Source of the DNA: Pirellulales bacterium
GTDB taxonomy: Bacteria > Planctomycetota > Planctomycetia > Pirellulales > JACPPG01
DNA: 64,000 nt
Direction of reading: 5' to 3'
Assembly (NCBI GenBank): GCA_036499395.1
Contig: DASYDW010000136.1
Location: forward strand, 167,953-231,952
The notes under the pieces were generated by a model. That model was not told the origin of the DNA and made no database searches. It saw nothing but the letters and a program-made list of their open reading frames with translations. Each line of letters begins with the position of its first letter. The first letter of the stretch is position 1. Shown in pieces: positions 53,475-62,188 of the stretch. The position numbers and the translations under genes were made by a program.

Positions 53475-54281
53475 ATGATCTTTCCCTTTCGCGACGACGT
53501 GCCTGCCCAACGATTGCCGGTCGTTACGTATTTGATCATCGTTATCAATGTCGCGGCGCTGGTCTGGATGACGCGGCAACCGCCGCTTATGCAAAACGTG
53601 ATCGCTTACCAGCACGGCTTTATTCCGCTGCGGCTGGCGCAGTTGCAAGTGCCGCAAGCAATTCCTTTGCAGGTGGCGGTGCCGCAACGCCCCGGATTTC
53701 CGCCGCAGGTAATGCGGGTCGTGCTGGAACCGGATCGCGCCGAAATCTATATGTCGCTGATCACGGCCATGTTCTTGCACGGCGGCTGGCTGCACTTGAT
53801 CGGCAATATGTGGTTCCTGTGGATCTTCGGCGATAATATCGAAGACCGGCTAGGGCACATTGGCTTTGCCGCCCTGTACCTGGTCGGGGGCGTGCTCGCC
53901 AGCTTGTGTCATTGGTACATGCAGCCGGATAGCAGCGTGCCGCTAATCGGCGCGAGCGGCGCCGTGGCCGCGGTGCTGGGGGCATATACGATCACCTGGC
54001 CCTTCGCGCGCGTACACACCTTCGTATTCCTGGTAATCTTCTTCACCGTGGTCGAGTTGCCGGCGCTCGCCGTGTTGGGGTTCTGGTTCATCGAGCAGTT
54101 GTTGGCGGCGCGAGCCGTCGAGGGGAAGCTGGCCGCGGCGGGTGTCGCCTGGTGGGCGCACGTCGGCGGCTTTTTAGCGGGTATGGGGCTGATGCAGGTG
54201 TTAAGCTTTGGCATGCCGGACGAGCCGCCGCGCGATGACCATCCCTTTGATTCCGTAGAAGACGCTCGACAGGTCGTTTGA
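53475..54281 (+). CDS. Rhomboid-family intramembrane serine protease
   Basis: 268 residues with six or seven membrane helices. The loop motif AMFLHGGWLHLIGNMWFLWIFGDNIEDRLG, the catalytic Ser161 in IGASGAVAAV and His229 in AHVGGFLAGM are intact, so proteolytic activity is expected. A periplasmic loop between the first two helices contains an unusual Pro/Gln-rich stretch (LQVPQAIPLQVAVPQRPGFPPQ). The C-terminal tail is short and cytosolic (PDEPPRDDHPFD). trmB starts six bases after the stop. Confidence 0.95.
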   Translation: MIFPFRDDVPAQRLPVVTYLIIVINVAALVWMTRQPPLMQNVIAYQHGFIPLRLAQLQVPQAIPLQVAVPQRPGFPPQVMRVVLEPDRAEIYMSLITAMFLHGGWLHLIGNMWFLWIFGDNIEDRLGHIGFAALYLVGGVLASLCHWYMQPDSSVPLIGASGAVAAVLGAYTITWPFARVHTFVFLVIFFTVVELPALAVLGFWFIEQLLAARAVEGKLAAAGVAWWAHVGGFLAGMGLMQVLSFGMPDEPPRDDHPFDSVEDARQVV

Positions 54282-54287
54282 AGATTC

Positions 54288-54935
54288 ATGGGACGTCGCG
54301 CCTTAAGAAAACTCGATCCCGCGCTCGCCTTGTCGCCGTGGCTGACAACGGTCGACGCTTTGCCATCGCCGTGGGATGAAGCCGCGTTGTTTGGCCGCGC
54401 GGCGCCGATGGAGGTCGAGATAGGAAGCGGCAAGGGATTATTCCTCACCGGCGCCGCGCAGGCTCAGCCCGATCGCAATTTCCTGGGCATCGAAGTCGCA
54501 CGAAAGTATGCCGAATTCGCCGCGGCGCGACTGGCCCGCGCGGATTCCGCCAACGCCCGGATGGTTCATGGCGATGGGCTGCGTGTGTTTCGCGAGTTTC
54601 TGCCGGCCGACTCGCTTTCCGCCGTACACGTTTACTTTCCCGATCCGTGGTGGAAAGCACGGCACAAGAAGCGGCGAGTAATGAACGAACCCTTTTTGCG
54701 CGACGTGCAGCGGACGCTACGCGAGGGGGGCAGCCTGCACTTCTGGACCGACGTCGAGGAATATTTCCAAACCGGTGTGCAGTCGGTCAAGGAGTTCACG
54801 TCGCTCGTCGGGCCACTGCCCGTGACCGAACGCGCGGCGGAGCACGATCTGGACTACCGCACGCACTTCGAACGCCGCACGCGGCTGCATGGACAAGAAG
54901 TCTATCGAGCTGAGTTCCGCAAAGAGACTTCTTAG
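54288..54935 (+). CDS. trmB: tRNA (guanine(46)-N7)-methyltransferase
   Basis: 215 residues. SAM-dependent enzyme methylating G46 of tRNA. Visible are the SAM-binding EIGSGKGLFL, GIEVARKYAEFAAARL, and the TrmB-specific VHVYFPDPWWKARHKKRRV and LRDVQRTLREGGSLHFWTD. It is the third gene after FabZ-like and rhomboid and starts six bases after the rhomboid stop, so it is likely in the same transcript. Confidence 0.96.
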   Translation: MGRRALRKLDPALALSPWLTTVDALPSPWDEAALFGRAAPMEVEIGSGKGLFLTGAAQAQPDRNFLGIEVARKYAEFAAARLARADSANARMVHGDGLRVFREFLPADSLSAVHVYFPDPWWKARHKKRRVMNEPFLRDVQRTLREGGSLHFWTDVEEYFQTGVQSVKEFTSLVGPLPVTERAAEHDLDYRTHFERRTRLHGQEVYRAEFRKETS

Positions 54936-55070
54936 TCCGTTCGTACGACAGATTGGAAAAATACGCTGCTAGCACCGTCTTGACCGCGCGAACTGGCGTG
55001 CCCTGGTTGGCCCGGCGTCTGTTAGACTTCGCGATCTCGTGCCGGGCATTGCACTTCCTTCGACAATGGA

Positions 55071-55880
55071 ATGTCGATCATGCGCGCTATCACAATTCAC
55101 GCTTTGATCGTGATGTACTGCTTCCTACTGGCTGCCAGCGGGACGAGCCGTGCTCTTGCCGATCAGGTTGGCGAGCAAAGTCTATCGGACTTGGCGCGGA
55201 GCATTCTTCTCGAAAACCTTCCTCGCGAGATTACCGGCGACAATGACTGGGGCCAGCAACGACAAGTGACGAGCGGCCTGAAATTTGACCGCGACAACGG
55301 TCGGCTGCGCATCCAGAAGCGAACCAAGGATGTCAACGACGGGCTCTGGACAAACTATCGCGTAACGCTGGTCGATCCTGCGCAAAATCTGCACGTGCGC
55401 ATCGCCGGAATCCGCCGTGCGGGCGCCGGGAGGCTAGCGTTCCAACTTTATCTGTCAGCGCAGCTCGACGGCGAAGCACGATACGAGCGATGGCGGCGCG
55501 GCGTCAAAATGCTGAACTTCAAAGTCGACGCACAAAGCAAGATCGAAGCCGAGTTGGACTGCGAAGTGGCATTATCGATCGTGCCGGGTCGCTTTTTGGG
55601 GGACCTGGTCGTCGAGCCGAAAGTGCTGGGCGTGAAGCTGGCGCTGGCCGACATCGACCTCGAACGGGTGAGCCGGATCGACGGCCACGCGGCCGAGGAA
55701 CTGGGGGATCGACTGCGGCATGCCTTGGACAAGGAGCTGCGCGGCCGGCAGGACCAGGTGACCACGAAACTGAACGAGGCGGTACGCAATCATCCGGAAC
55801 GATTACGGTTCTCCAGCGAACGACTTTTGGTCGCCGGATACGCCGTGGCGCGCGAACTGATTAAGAGTGCGAAGCAGTAA
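55071..55880 (+). CDS. Secreted protein of unknown function
   Basis: 269 residues (ATG 55071; ATG 55080 is nearly as good). N-terminal signal peptide (MRAITIHALIVMYCFLLAASG). The mature protein contains SDLARSILLENLPREI, LWTNYRVTLVDPAQNLHVRIAGIRRAGAGRLAF, KVDAQSKIEAELDCEVALSIVPGRFLGDLVVEPKVLGVKLALADIDLERVSRIDGHAAEELGDRLRHAL, which looks like an amphipathic lipid-binding (Und/LPS-transport or SRPBCC-like) beta-plus-helix fold, but no family was recognised. It ends shortly before a 15-bp repeat. Confidence 0.75.
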   Translation: MSIMRAITIHALIVMYCFLLAASGTSRALADQVGEQSLSDLARSILLENLPREITGDNDWGQQRQVTSGLKFDRDNGRLRIQKRTKDVNDGLWTNYRVTLVDPAQNLHVRIAGIRRAGAGRLAFQLYLSAQLDGEARYERWRRGVKMLNFKVDAQSKIEAELDCEVALSIVPGRFLGDLVVEPKVLGVKLALADIDLERVSRIDGHAAEELGDRLRHALDKELRGRQDQVTTKLNEAVRNHPERLRFSSERLLVAGYAVARELIKSAKQ

Positions 55881-55886
55881 ATAGTA

Positions 55887-55901
55887 GGCAGAGGGCAGTG
55901 A
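55887..55901. repeat. 15-bp repeat copy 1
   Basis: GGCAGAGGGCAGTGA, found again exactly at 63642-63656. Lies just after the secreted protein gene. See the other copy. Confidence 0.45.
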
Positions 55902-55913
55902 GCAGAGACGTTC

Positions 55914-57188
55914 TCAACGTGCGCCGGACTGCTGCGGAGTTTCGTTCCAGTAGATTCGCACATTGTGCGTTTGTCGGCCGACGGCCACGATGTCGCGGCG
56001 GCCGTCGCCGTTGAAATCGGCGACCGCCAGATCCTCGACCGCCACGCCCCCCGGATCAAAGACCTGTTTGTGCCAACGTCCCGCTTCGGCATCGACCGGG
56101 TCGTAGACACGCACGCCGCAACGGGCTTTTTCGTTCAACTCGTCGCGCACGCCGATCACCAGTTCCTCGTCGGCGTCGCCGTCCAGATCGGCGCACCACA
56201 CGGCATGCCCCCACTTCAGTTCCGCGTCGAGCAAATGACGCTTCCAGAACATATTGTCGGCCGGCGGTTTTCGCTCTCGCAAATCGACCTTCTCGGGGGG
56301 CGTGTACGTGACAACCTGAAATCCATGCCAGGGTTCGATCGTGGCGATGTAAGGCTGTGCAGCCAGTCGACCGAGCTTTATTTCGCTGGCGCCGCGACTG
56401 CGCGGAGCGGCACGCGGGTCGGAGTTGCCGGTTTCGATGGCGTCTTGATTACCAAAGCCGAGCCGTTGCGATTTCCATTTACCGTCGGCGTCGCGCTTGA
56501 GTTGCGTCACCCCTTCGAAGCTGGCCACCAGAATCTCGGGCTTGCCATCGCCATCAACGTCGGTGGGATAAAAGTTGTGCGTGACGTGCAGCTCGTCGTT
56601 AATCACCTCGAAGGGCCACGGATCGCGGCGTGGGTCGGCGGGGATATGGTAGGCCAGGATGCGAACGCCGTGCGCGTCCCAGTCGGGGCCCTTCGTGTCG
56701 CGCCCCATGAGCGGCACGGCCAGTAGCTCGGCGCGACCGTCGCCATCAATGTCGGCCCAGCGCATGCGGTGCATCATCGGTTCTTCGGCAATCGGAATGA
56801 CTTCGTAGCGATCGCCAACTTTGCCCGTCGGGGCGAGCCATTGCACGGTGCCGCCGGTGGCTGTGTCGAAGGGGCGCCAATCGGCACCCAGCGCGAAATC
56901 GAGTCGGCCATCGCCGTCGATGTCGTACGGCGCGAGGCAGACGTTGTCCTTCTTTGTCTGACCTTCAATGATGACGTGCATCTGCCACTTGGGGTTTTCA
57001 TACCAGATGACGCGAGCCGTATCGACGACGACGATGTCAGGCTGCTTGTCCTGATTCATATCGACGACGATCACGGCATAACCGACGCCCAGACCGGTGC
57101 CGATCTCTTCGGTGCGGAAGGACAGCTCGGCCGCCGGCGCCGCTTGGTCCAACGCCAGCGCGAACAACAGAAACAAGAAACGTCGCAT
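55914..57188 (-). CDS. FG-GAP/VCBS-repeat beta-propeller protein, exported
   Basis: 424 residues from ATG 57186-57188, with GGAGCG upstream; signal peptide MRRFLFLLFALALDQAAPAAEL. Integrin-like calcium-binding repeats recur: DMNQDKQPDIVVVD, DIDGDGRLDFALG, DIDGDGRAELLAV, DVDGDGKPEILVAS, DLDGDADEELVIG, DFNGDGRRDIVAVG, spread over the whole length, consistent with a seven-bladed propeller. Last gene of a minus-strand group of exported proteins, 89 bp after the DUF1080 gene. Probably a surface or periplasmic binding scaffold. Confidence 0.92.
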   Translation of the reverse strand: MRRFLFLLFALALDQAAPAAELSFRTEEIGTGLGVGYAVIVVDMNQDKQPDIVVVDTARVIWYENPKWQMHVIIEGQTKKDNVCLAPYDIDGDGRLDFALGADWRPFDTATGGTVQWLAPTGKVGDRYEVIPIAEEPMMHRMRWADIDGDGRAELLAVPLMGRDTKGPDWDAHGVRILAYHIPADPRRDPWPFEVINDELHVTHNFYPTDVDGDGKPEILVASFEGVTQLKRDADGKWKSQRLGFGNQDAIETGNSDPRAAPRSRGASEIKLGRLAAQPYIATIEPWHGFQVVTYTPPEKVDLRERKPPADNMFWKRHLLDAELKWGHAVWCADLDGDADEELVIGVRDELNEKARCGVRVYDPVDAEAGRWHKQVFDPGGVAVEDLAVADFNGDGRRDIVAVGRQTHNVRIYWNETPQQSGAR

Positions 57189-57277
57189 GCGCTGCGCTCC
57201 ACGAGAAGGAACTGCCGAACAACGGACAAAGACCGCTTGATCGTGAAGACCGATTCCCGAGGCGGTCGACTCCGCCT

Positions 57278-57958
57278 TTACTCGGCCGCTTTTACAGTTT
57301 GCAACCGCACGTTGCGAAAGGCGCAGGGGCTGCCGTGGTTTTGCAGGCAGACATAACCGCAAAGCGGCTTGTCTTTGATCTGGGCGATCTTGGTTTGATC
57401 GACGTCTTGAACTTTGCGGCCATTGATCGTGATTTCGATGTGCGGTCCGGTACACCGAATCTCGACGGTGTTCCACTCTCCGGCCGGCCTGATCGCGTTC
57501 TCCGTCGGCGCGACGTAACGATACAGCGAGCCGGTGCAATGCTCGTCGACTGGTTTGCCGGCGTCGTCTTGCAGTTGAATCTCATACGCGGCAAACGACG
57601 GTCGCGTCTGGCGCACGTTGCGATACGGAACGGTGCGAATGCCGATACCGCTATTAGCGCGTGGCTCGGGCTTGAACTCGGCCTGCAGCACGAAGTCGCA
57701 CACCTTCCGGTCGAGACGCAAGAAACCGAATCCGCCGCCGCCGCAACGAATCTCATCACCGACCGCGGTCCATACCGGCAGGGTCTGTTCCCCTTCCTTG
57801 CGAATGCTGGTTCCTTCAACGACCCAACCCGTCAGATCGTGGCCATTGAAGACCGTTTCGAAGTCTCCCTGATCGGCAGCCTGCGCCGCTGCAGCCGCCG
57901 CTGCGAAAATCAACGCCGAAAGTACGGCGATCTGCCAAAAACGAATGAGCTGGTTCAT
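57278..57958 (-). CDS. DUF1080 (3-keto-disaccharide hydrolase) domain protein, exported
   Basis: 226 residues with a signal peptide (RFWQIAVLSALIFAAAAAAAQAAD). DUF1080 features: FETVFNGHDLTGWVVEG, GGGGFGFLRLDRKVCDFVLQAEFKPEPRANSGIGIRTVP, EIQLQDDAGKP, GEWNTVEIRCTGPHIEITINGR, LCGYVCLQNHGSPCAFRNVRL. The fold is a concanavalin-like jelly roll. Members named 3-keto-disaccharide hydrolase cleave 3-keto-glycosides, but most planctomycete paralogues are unstudied. Encoded between the PQQ-propeller gene and the FG-GAP gene, likely one transcription unit. Confidence 0.94.
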   Translation of the reverse strand: MNQLIRFWQIAVLSALIFAAAAAAAQAADQGDFETVFNGHDLTGWVVEGTSIRKEGEQTLPVWTAVGDEIRCGGGGFGFLRLDRKVCDFVLQAEFKPEPRANSGIGIRTVPYRNVRQTRPSFAAYEIQLQDDAGKPVDEHCTGSLYRYVAPTENAIRPAGEWNTVEIRCTGPHIEITINGRKVQDVDQTKIAQIKDKPLCGYVCLQNHGSPCAFRNVRLQTVKAAE

Positions 57959-58053
57959 ACGTGGGTCATCTCAAGGATGTCGAAATGCATGCAGCGAAAA
58001 ATGTGAAACTAAGCTGGCCGGACCGCCGCGGCAAATAGTTTTCTCACGGGCGA

Positions 58054-59358
58054 CTATTTCGCGACTTTGGGCCCGATGGCGTACAAGGCGTCGAAAGCCC
58101 GCAGATAAATCCGCCCTCCCGAGATTGCCGGCGACGACGAGATCGAGATGGCGTCCTTATCTTCACCTAGCTTATTCTCGGCCAGCAACTCAAACTGCCG
58201 GCCCGCCTTGACGACCGTAACGACGCCATCGCGGGCAGTCAGATAGATCTTGCCATCCCCATAGACAGGCGAAGCACGATAGCGCGTCGGGTGGGCTCGT
58301 TCTTCGTAGAGTTCGCGGCCCGATTTGGCATCGACGCAAATCAGCACCCCGTTCTCGCGGCAGAGGTACACCAGTCCGTCGTGAACAACCGGCGACGGAA
58401 CGTCCGGGGTGTTCTTAGCCCGGGTCCAAACGTGCCCCTCTTGGGTCTCGGAAATGTCGCCGCGGGCGTCGGGCGAAATGCCCAGGACGGGACCGTTCTT
58501 CGCGCTGGGGACGACGACCAACCCCTCGGCCGCGACCGGCGAGGCGACGAATCGCAGCGTGGGATTGTAATTCCCCTTGGGATTCAGCCCGCCACAGCGC
58601 CAGATCTCGGCGCCATCGGCCAGGCGATGGGCCACGACGTAATCGCCGCCATGAGTCAGCAGAAACTCATGCCCGCTATCACGGTAGAGCACCGGCGAAG
58701 CATAAGAGTGCTCGCATTCGGCGCGAGCATCGCTGGGACGCTTTTGCTGCCAGATTTCGGCGCCGGTTGTTTTGTCCAGGCAGACGACCAAGGCCGTGCC
58801 GGTGTGCAGCAATTGCAAATAGAGCTTGTCGCCATCCAGCACCGGAGTAGAGGTCATGCCGAATTGAATCTGGAATTTGCCGTAGCGATCTTGCAGGTTG
58901 AACTTCCACGCTTCGTTACCGGCGAAGTCGTAGCAGGCCAGGTCACCAGTGCCCATCAACGTCCAGACGTGCTTGCCATCGGTGCAAGGAGAAGGCGAAG
59001 CCGAGTTGCCTTCGTCGCCGCGCACTTCTTGATCACCGGTCGCGACAACGCGCTCCCACAATTGCTTGCCCGCGGTGTCGCAAGCAATCAGCAGCAAATC
59101 GCGTTCGCGGGCGCTGGTAAGGAATATATGGTCGCCCCACACGACGGGGGTCGCGCCGGCCGGTCCGGGCATTGGCAATCGCCAGGCGATGTTCTCGGTC
59201 GCGCTCCAGGTGGTCGGCAGTCCAGTCTCGAGGCTGGTGCCGTCATCGCGCGGGCCGCGCCATTGCGGCCAATTCTCGGCATGAGCGGAAAGCGTTGCGG
59301 TAACGATCAGAGCGAATGCGGCCAGGACGATCCGCCCGGCAAAGATTTGCTTCAGCAT
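58054..59358 (-). CDS. PQQ-binding-like beta-propeller protein, exported
   Basis: 434 residues from ATG 59356-59358; signal peptide FAGRIVLAAFALIVTATLSAHA. The mature N-terminus ENWPQWRGPRDDGTS is the standard opening of the planctomycete BamB-like PQQ-propeller family. Repeats such as LLLIACDTAGKQLWERV, VCLDKTTGAEIWQQK, ICVDAKSGRELYEE and GGRIYLRAFDALYAIG form the blades. Whether it binds PQQ or is a structural scaffold is unknown; no dehydrogenase-specific disulfide or acid pair was seen. Second gene of the minus-strand exported-protein group. Confidence 0.94.
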   Translation of the reverse strand: MLKQIFAGRIVLAAFALIVTATLSAHAENWPQWRGPRDDGTSLETGLPTTWSATENIAWRLPMPGPAGATPVVWGDHIFLTSARERDLLLIACDTAGKQLWERVVATGDQEVRGDEGNSASPSPCTDGKHVWTLMGTGDLACYDFAGNEAWKFNLQDRYGKFQIQFGMTSTPVLDGDKLYLQLLHTGTALVVCLDKTTGAEIWQQKRPSDARAECEHSYASPVLYRDSGHEFLLTHGGDYVVAHRLADGAEIWRCGGLNPKGNYNPTLRFVASPVAAEGLVVVPSAKNGPVLGISPDARGDISETQEGHVWTRAKNTPDVPSPVVHDGLVYLCRENGVLICVDAKSGRELYEERAHPTRYRASPVYGDGKIYLTARDGVVTVVKAGRQFELLAENKLGEDKDAISISSSPAISGGRIYLRAFDALYAIGPKVAK

Positions 59359-59497
59359 GCCATCATGATCCGGAAGGTAGCGAGGTAGGAATTCGTGGCG
59401 CATAGCCGGCGCCAGGCGTGCCCTTTGTGTTGTCGCCGATCGCGCGGGCCCGGTCAAGCTGCGACATCGGCCGGTGCGTGATGCGGCCGCGGCTTTG

Positions 59498-60115
59498 CTA
59501 CTTGCCAATGCGTCGCGGCAGTGCCGTTGGGTTTTGCGGCGCTAGCAGAATTTGCACGTCGTCGAAATCGGCCGTGCCCGTCGCGCCGGCCAGGCCGACC
59601 TCGATCAGGATCAAACGAGTTCGCTCAGGCACGGCGAAACGTGCCGTCTCGCGCGACCACGATTTACTGCCGGCCCAGGGGCCAAGCGTCTCCTGCCCGA
59701 TTTCGACGTCGTCGGCATCATAGAAATGAATGCGCACCCCCGCACGCTCGGGCAAAGACTGCCCCGGCGCGACGGATTGCACCGCGACCGATGCCGCGAC
59801 GAGAATTGCGCGCACATCGCGGCCATCAATCCGCACATGCTGTTGCGCCTGCGCCGTGCGGCCTGGCACGTCATTAGTGAAACGTAAGAAACGCCTCCCC
59901 GCAGCCGCATCCTTCGCCTCAACCAGCGCCGCTTGCTGCACGTAATACCAGCCGGCAGGATGCGATAGCTCGCCGGGCGCGGACTCCTCGAAGCTGCCGT
60001 TTTTCACGAGTGACAACGGCGCAACAGTCGGTTCGGCTGCCAGTCCGCAATCGCCGCGCACGGCAGCAATCATTACGACTAGCAAGGACCAGCGGATAAA
60101 CCGCGAACCGGCCAT
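59498..60115 (-). CDS. Secreted carbohydrate-binding-like jelly-roll protein
   Basis: 205 residues from ATG 60113-60115. Signal peptide (MAGSRFIRWSLLVVMIAAVRG). The body opens with LVKNGSFEESAPGELSHPAGWYYVQQ, the typical beginning of CenC/CBM4-like jelly-roll modules, and has an ILIEVGLAGATGTADFDDVQILL end, also typical. Probably binds a carbohydrate or is a surface domain. It is the first gene of the minus-strand group, 139 bp before the PQQ-propeller gene, and divergent from the LRR gene. Confidence 0.75.
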   Translation of the reverse strand: MAGSRFIRWSLLVVMIAAVRGDCGLAAEPTVAPLSLVKNGSFEESAPGELSHPAGWYYVQQAALVEAKDAAAGRRFLRFTNDVPGRTAQAQQHVRIDGRDVRAILVAASVAVQSVAPGQSLPERAGVRIHFYDADDVEIGQETLGPWAGSKSWSRETARFAVPERTRLILIEVGLAGATGTADFDDVQILLAPQNPTALPRRIGK

Positions 60116-60329
60116 ACGGCAGTCTCTCAATGCATCGCGGAAGGATCGTGACGAAACCGTCGCTCGCCGTTTCGATTGTTGAAGCGTACCACGGGGAGCG
60201 AGGTACATTTTGCCAAGAGCCCGGATTGGCGGCAGAATGCGGGTTCTCGCAGTGGCAGCGATGATTTCGTTGCGACGGCGTCTTGAAAACCCGCACGCGG
60301 CCGCGAAGACCAACCCAGTTACGAGCGAT

Positions 60330-61544
60330 ATGTCCAGGACTGTCGAGCGTCGGCGACATCGACATTGCAGCGCGCCCGCGGTGGGCCGCGTTCTGATGGC
60401 GATCGCGCTTTGGGCAAGTGCTGCCACGATTGTGGCAGCAACGGATCCGGCAGCCGAACATGCGCGGCAGGAAATCGAACGCGCCGGCGGCACCGTCGAA
60501 CTGATCCCAAACGGTAAAGATGAAGAGGCATTTCTGGCTGTGCGTTATGGCGGCGCGGATGCGGGCATGGAACATCTCGGGGCGCTCGCGCGTGTGCGGT
60601 GGCTGGATCTCAGCCGTTCGAATATCACCGATGCCGGCATGTCGCACCTGGCGCCCCTCAATGAACTGCAAATTCTCTATCTGGGCGAAACGCGCATCGG
60701 CGACGATGGCCTGCGGCATCTGGCGGGCCTGAGAAACTTGCGCGGCCTGTATCTGCAGGGCACGCCTGTCACATCTGATGGGCTACGCCACCTGGCAGGA
60801 CTCGCGCAACTCGAATGGCTGAACCTGTCCTTCACGCAAGTCGATTCCGTCGGTCTGACGCAATTGAAGGGTTGCCGACAACTGGCCGGACTCTGGCTAT
60901 CGCATACCGACGTCGACGATCTGGGCCTCTCGGCGCTTCTAGATATGAAAGCATTGCGCAGCCTGAAGCTGGCGAGCACCAAGGTCACAGACAAGGGTCT
61001 GCACTCGATCGCACAGCTAACGCATATCGACAGCTTATGGCTGAACGGCACCGGCATCACGGACGATGGGGTGCAGCAAGTGGCCCAGTTGCCGTCGCTC
61101 GCCTGGCTGTTCCTCGACGATACGATCGTCGGGGACCAGGGACTGGCGGCGCTCGTAAGCCTCGCGTGCCTGGAACGGCTGTCCCTGACCAATACGAGCA
61201 TCACGGACGCGGGCCTGGTCCAGCTTGGAAAACTGCCACGGCTCGAGTTCCTGGTGCTGGACGGAACCGACGTCACCGGCGCCCGGCTGGCTGGATTCGC
61301 GCGGCTAGTCCACCTGGGACTGCGGGGAACGCGGGCGGCCGACGACGGCCTGCGTGCGATGGCCCGCCACGCGGTGCAGTTGCAGGGGCTCGACCTGCGC
61401 GAAACCGAGATTACCGACGCCGGGCTGGCGGCGATTGCCCGCTGTACGTCGTTGGAGGAGATACTTTTGCGACGCACCAGGACTACGCCCGAGGGGCGGA
61501 AAGAACTGGCCCGGGCGCTGCCCGATCTGGAAATCGTCCCCTGA
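60330..61544 (+). CDS. Leucine-rich-repeat protein, exported
   Basis: 404 residues from ATG 60330 (signal peptide VLMAIALWASAATIVAA after a basic start); ATG 60396 is an alternative. From about residue 55 to the end the sequence is a series of about 13 repeats of the form LxxLxxLxLxxTxITDxGLxxL (for example ELQILYLGETRIGDDGLRHLAGL), the FBXL/RNI-type LRR common in planctomycetes. It would form a curved binding surface; the partner is unknown. The protein has no catalytic domain. Confidence 0.88.
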   Translation: MSRTVERRRHRHCSAPAVGRVLMAIALWASAATIVAATDPAAEHARQEIERAGGTVELIPNGKDEEAFLAVRYGGADAGMEHLGALARVRWLDLSRSNITDAGMSHLAPLNELQILYLGETRIGDDGLRHLAGLRNLRGLYLQGTPVTSDGLRHLAGLAQLEWLNLSFTQVDSVGLTQLKGCRQLAGLWLSHTDVDDLGLSALLDMKALRSLKLASTKVTDKGLHSIAQLTHIDSLWLNGTGITDDGVQQVAQLPSLAWLFLDDTIVGDQGLAALVSLACLERLSLTNTSITDAGLVQLGKLPRLEFLVLDGTDVTGARLAGFARLVHLGLRGTRAADDGLRAMARHAVQLQGLDLRETEITDAGLAAIARCTSLEEILLRRTRTTPEGRKELARALPDLEIVP

Positions 61545-62188
61545 GGTTTGGCTACCTCTAGCCCCCGGGCAATGCACGAGGTTTAGAGGTTTAATGGATC
61601 CTCGATTGGACCGCCAATTAGGAGTCGCCGAACGCATTAAACCGGGTGCCGTGACGGCGCGGAGCCCGGCAGGGCTGAATCGAGCAAAAGCGGGGAGGTT
61701 TACCGTTCCTTTTGGGGGCAGGTTCTTATACGGTACGCGCCGGGTGAAGGGCATCCAGCGGCGCGGCGATAATCTGGTCACAGGTCGACTCGTCGGTCGG
61801 TGGCAAAAGTTTTCTCAAAACCCTTGCAAGGATTACGGTTTATCGTAGATAATGACAACCGCTCTCGAATGACCCCGCGCGTTTCTTAAGGGGACGTGCG
61901 GTTTTCTCATCGACAGCCCGAGGTTACGTCGGCCACAGGCTACGTCTCACCGGGTAATGCGATGGTGAAAGGTTTCCGGTTTCAGACCGGAGAGCTTGTC
62001 GTTTGCGAAGCGATTGATCGGATTCGCACCCTTCAGGCGACGAATCCGATGAGGGGGATCTGTTTGTATTGCGTTTAATGCTCGGCGGATCATTCATTTG
62101 CCGAGTGCCTATGTCTTGGATTTTGAAGTCGTGCGTTTCAAGAGATTCTGTGTCCGGTCCTAATCATTTCTTATCCGGAGGTCGTGCG
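61545..62188. other. Promoter and long hairpin-rich leader of the DUF1559 gene
   Basis: About 640 bp without a gene. After the promoter at 61824-61853 there is a leader of about 330 nt with three successive hairpins: TCCGGT/ACCGGA (61975-61991), ATCGGATTCG/CGAATCCGAT (62017-62026 and 62041-62050) and CTCGGC/GCCGAG (62081-62105). A 60-codon frame inside it looks non-coding. Confidence 0.55.
61824..61853 (+). promoter_or_regulatory. Predicted promoter of the DUF1559 gene
   Basis: TTGCAA at 61824-61829 and GATAAT at 61848-61853 with an 18-bp spacer. Transcription start near 61860. Confidence 0.6.

Noticed and set aside
61896..62078. 60-codon frame in the DUF1559 leader
   Set aside because: No SD, overlaps the hairpins and gives a composition-biased product.
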